In this document: piece after piece, positions 62,306 through 64,000 of the stretch
Layout: each line of letters opens with the position of its first letter
How positions within the stretch are numbered: the stretch's first letter is position 1
Assembly (NCBI GenBank): GCA_034231615.1
Contig: CM067315.1
Span: 34,372,156 to 34,436,155, forward strand
DNA length: 64,000 bases
From: Meghimatium bilineatum
Taxonomy: Eukaryota; Mollusca; Gastropoda; Stylommatophora; Philomycidae
Reading direction: 5' to 3'
Notes under the pieces: generated by a model
What the model was told of the DNA's origin: nothing
Database searches by the model: none
What the model saw: only the letters and a program-made list of their open reading frames with translations
Made by a program: the position numbers and the translations under genes

Positions 62306-63202
62306 GCGGTCTCTAAACTAAAGCTAAATAAGTCCCCAGTTATTGATGAAATATCAAATGAAATGATAAAGAATCTAGGAACAACAGCCAGAAGGAAACT
62401 ATTGGACATCCTAAATATTAGCTGGACTACTGGGAAAATACCACAAATCTGGAGAGAATCAATTATGGCCCCTTTGCTTAAACCTGGAAAAGATGGAACA
62501 ACACCAACTAGCTACAGACCAATTAGTCTTACAAGTTGCCTGTGCAAAACAATGGAGCGCATCATAAACCTAAGACTAAAATTTCACCTGGAAAGTAGAA
62601 AATTCCTTGCACCACAGCAGGAAGGTTTCAGGCAATGCTACTCCACAGATGCTCAAACCACATACCTCTCACAGGAAATTGAGGATGCTTTCCAAGCCAA
62701 AAAATCAGTTTTAGTGGCATGGATTGATTTACAGAAGGCCTTTGATAAAGTATGGAAAGAAGGATTGCTTCAAAAAATGAGAAACTACAAGATATGTGGA
62801 AATATGTATAGATGGACGAAAGCCTTTCTTCACAATAGAAGAGCCAGAGTACAAGTAAATGGCGAAAAAAGTAGGAAAGTATTACTACGCCATGGAGTGC
62901 CTCAGGGAGGAGTTATATCACCCACTCTTTTTCTCATATTTATCAATGATCTAATTGAAGAAATACCATGTCGAACTATGGCAGCACTATATGCAGATGA
63001 CTTGGTTCTATGGTGCACACATGAGAGCGCCATGGTTGCCACAAAAATGCTTCAGAGAGCCATGGACATTTTGACTAATTGGGCTGACAAATGGTGTGTA
63101 AGTATCAATATAGAGAAATCAGCAACAACCCTTTTTTACACTTTCACCAAAACAAAGAGCAGGAAACATCTATGTAAACAAAACTGTCTTAAAGGTAGAT
63201 GA
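62219..63202 (+). pseudogene. LINE-R reverse transcriptase domain
   Basis: 327 codons in one frame. SELELAVSKLKLNKSPVIDE (62294-62353, the KSPGxD block with Gly replaced by Val), TSYRPISLTSCLCKTMERII (62507-62566), IDLQKAFDKVWKEGL (62723-62767, motif A Asp), RHGVPQGGVISPTLFLIFIN (62888-62947, motif B) and ALYADDLVLWC (62984-63016, catalytic YADD) are all present. The frame breaks near 63140; the next frame has KVDDQPTYLGVKFDAKMTWK (63196-63252). Confidence 0.93.
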
Positions 63203-63239
63203 TCAACCCACATATCTTGGTGTAAAATTTGATGCCAAA

Positions 63240-63587
63240 ATGACATGGAAACATCATATCAGCAAAGCAGAAACAAAGACTAGAAGGAAGATAGCTATAC
63301 TAAGAAAACTGAGTGGGACAACTTGGGGAGCTAATGAAAGAATTCTAAAAAATGTATACCAACAAGCCATTCGACCACACTTAGAATATGGTTCTACATC
63401 ATGGAGTTCATCATCAAACACTACACTACAAAACCTAGATAGAGTACAGAACCAAGCACTTAGAATCATTACAGGCGCAATGAGATCCACACCAATCATA
63501 GAAATGCAGAATATCGAAGGGATGCAGTCATTGAAAGAGCGTAGAGATACTAAATTATATAATTCATGGAGAAAAGTTTCCCAATGA
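63240..63587 (+). pseudogene. LINE-R RT thumb/tail segment
   Basis: ISKAETKTRRKIAILRKLSG (63258-63317), the YQQAIRPHLEYGSTSW block (63357-63404) and LDRVQNQALRIITGAMRSTP (63438-63497) are the standard region after the RT catalytic domain in Jockey-type elements. It ends at 63587 after a frame change. Confidence 0.88.
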
Positions 63588-64000
63588 AGGAAAGATTCCA
63601 GAATCTGTCACAAGGACGGCTTAAAAGAAGCAGCTTCATACACCAGGCCAAGCGTCTATGTAGACAGGTATCGGATCTACCAGAGGTAACAATACCACTG
63701 ACATCTCAACCAGAACACGCCCCATGGGAAAAACGGACATGCCTACCAGTGACCATCCAAACAACAATAACAGGTGTGCATGGGGATGAACATCAGAATA
63801 ATCTGCAGAAAAGGGTAGCAGCTCTCAGCTTCCTCGATGACGTTTACCCAAGTGATATATGGACAAGAGTATATATAGATGGATCAGCACAGAATGCAGT
63901 GAAAAATGGAGGAAGTGGTGTATATGTAGAATACCCAGATGGCACCACTGATACCACTTGTATACCAACAGGGAATTACTGCAACAACTATGACTCTGAA
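63580..64000 (+). pseudogene. LINE-R RNase H domain, cut by window end
   Basis: KERFQNLSQGRLKRSSFIHQ (63588-63647) is nearly identical to the copy at 25943. VYIDGSAQNAVKNGGSGVYV (63869-63928) holds the first RNase H Asp in the DGS motif, and NNYDSE at the window end holds the Glu. The remaining Asp and His motifs lie outside the window. Confidence 0.88.

Larger units (their letters stand above)
60598..64000 (+). mobile_element. LINE-R, near full-length, frameshifted, runs off window
   Basis: A non-LTR retrotransposon with domains in order: 5' region (60598-60774, shared with 24470-24040 minus), AP-endonuclease (60775-61671), linker (61676-62305), reverse transcriptase (62219-63202), RT tail (63170-63587) and RNase H (63580 to the window end). 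This order is that of I/Jockey-group elements carrying RNase H. At least four frame changes and two in-frame stops (about 62019 and 62046) make it inactive. The 5' end is inferred from similarity, not from a target duplication. The 3' end can be modelled on the copy at 25934-26998. Confidence 0.9.

Overview
This 64 kb window looks like a repeat-dominated stretch of an invertebrate (metazoan) nuclear genome. It is AT-rich, has a 100-base scaffold gap (1304-1403), and is packed with decayed non-LTR retrotransposons (LINEs), tRNA-derived and (GAA)n-tailed SINEs, small inverted-repeat DNA elements and long minisatellites. The mix of RNase H-bearing LINEs, tRNA SINEs and short reverse-transcriptase tails of the G-R-P-R-x-R-W type is reminiscent of lophotrochozoans, perhaps a mollusc. 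That is an inference from recall, not proven. I find no intact host gene, rRNA or CRISPR array. The longest stop-free stretches (about 475-840 codons at 36.3-37.8, 42.3-44.1 and 51.0-53.5 kb) are by-products of tandem repeats and are open in several frames at once.

Layout. 0-10 kb: simple repeats, a gap, LINE tails, SINEs and a hAT-like element. 10.8-13 kb: a LINE 3' end that runs directly into a 34-copy 49-bp minisatellite. 13-20.4 kb: a cluster of palindromic MITEs, an 18-bp array and SINEs. 20.4-28 kb: nested LINE and SINE copies, including a 5'-truncated LINE with a recognisable RNase H. 28-36 kb: SINEs, a 51-bp array inside a LINE tail, a possible promoter and splice sites near 32.5-32.9 kb, and a LINE nested in another LINE with target-site duplications. 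36.4-37.8 kb: a 42/36-bp array. 38-42.2 kb: LINE fragments and a 0.4 kb AAT tract. 42.3-44.1 kb: a 45-copy 39-bp array inside a LINE. 46.7-48.6 kb: a 35/36-bp array split by a LINE tail. 49-57 kb: LINE copies (one split by a SINE), a 2.3 kb polypurine array and a 62-bp array. 58-60.4 kb: tRNA SINEs and short arrays. 60.6-64 kb: a nearly full-length but frameshifted RNase H-type LINE that runs off the window.

Informal family names used below (mine, not database names). LINE-R: endonuclease-RT-RNase H element. LINE-H: related RNase H element. LINE-P, -W, -K, -V and -Q: RT C-terminal tails with signatures YIGHVLRMN, RWxGHVVxMPD, KRQSTFIGHIMRRG, LVWFGHVMRHDS and IQWFGHLERM-like. SINE-B1 (about 280 bp) and SINE-B2 (about 160 bp): two SINE-like families that share a 3' end and a GAA-repeat tail. 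SINE-T: a tRNA-derived family. MITE-1 and MITE-2: inverted-repeat families.

The main biological story is mobile-element turnover and tandem amplification. At least three minisatellites (49, 51 and 39 bp units) are amplified pieces of LINE sequence, and for two of them a single-copy version of the same LINE segment is present elsewhere in the window. Tandem arrays sum to roughly 13 kb, about a fifth of the window.
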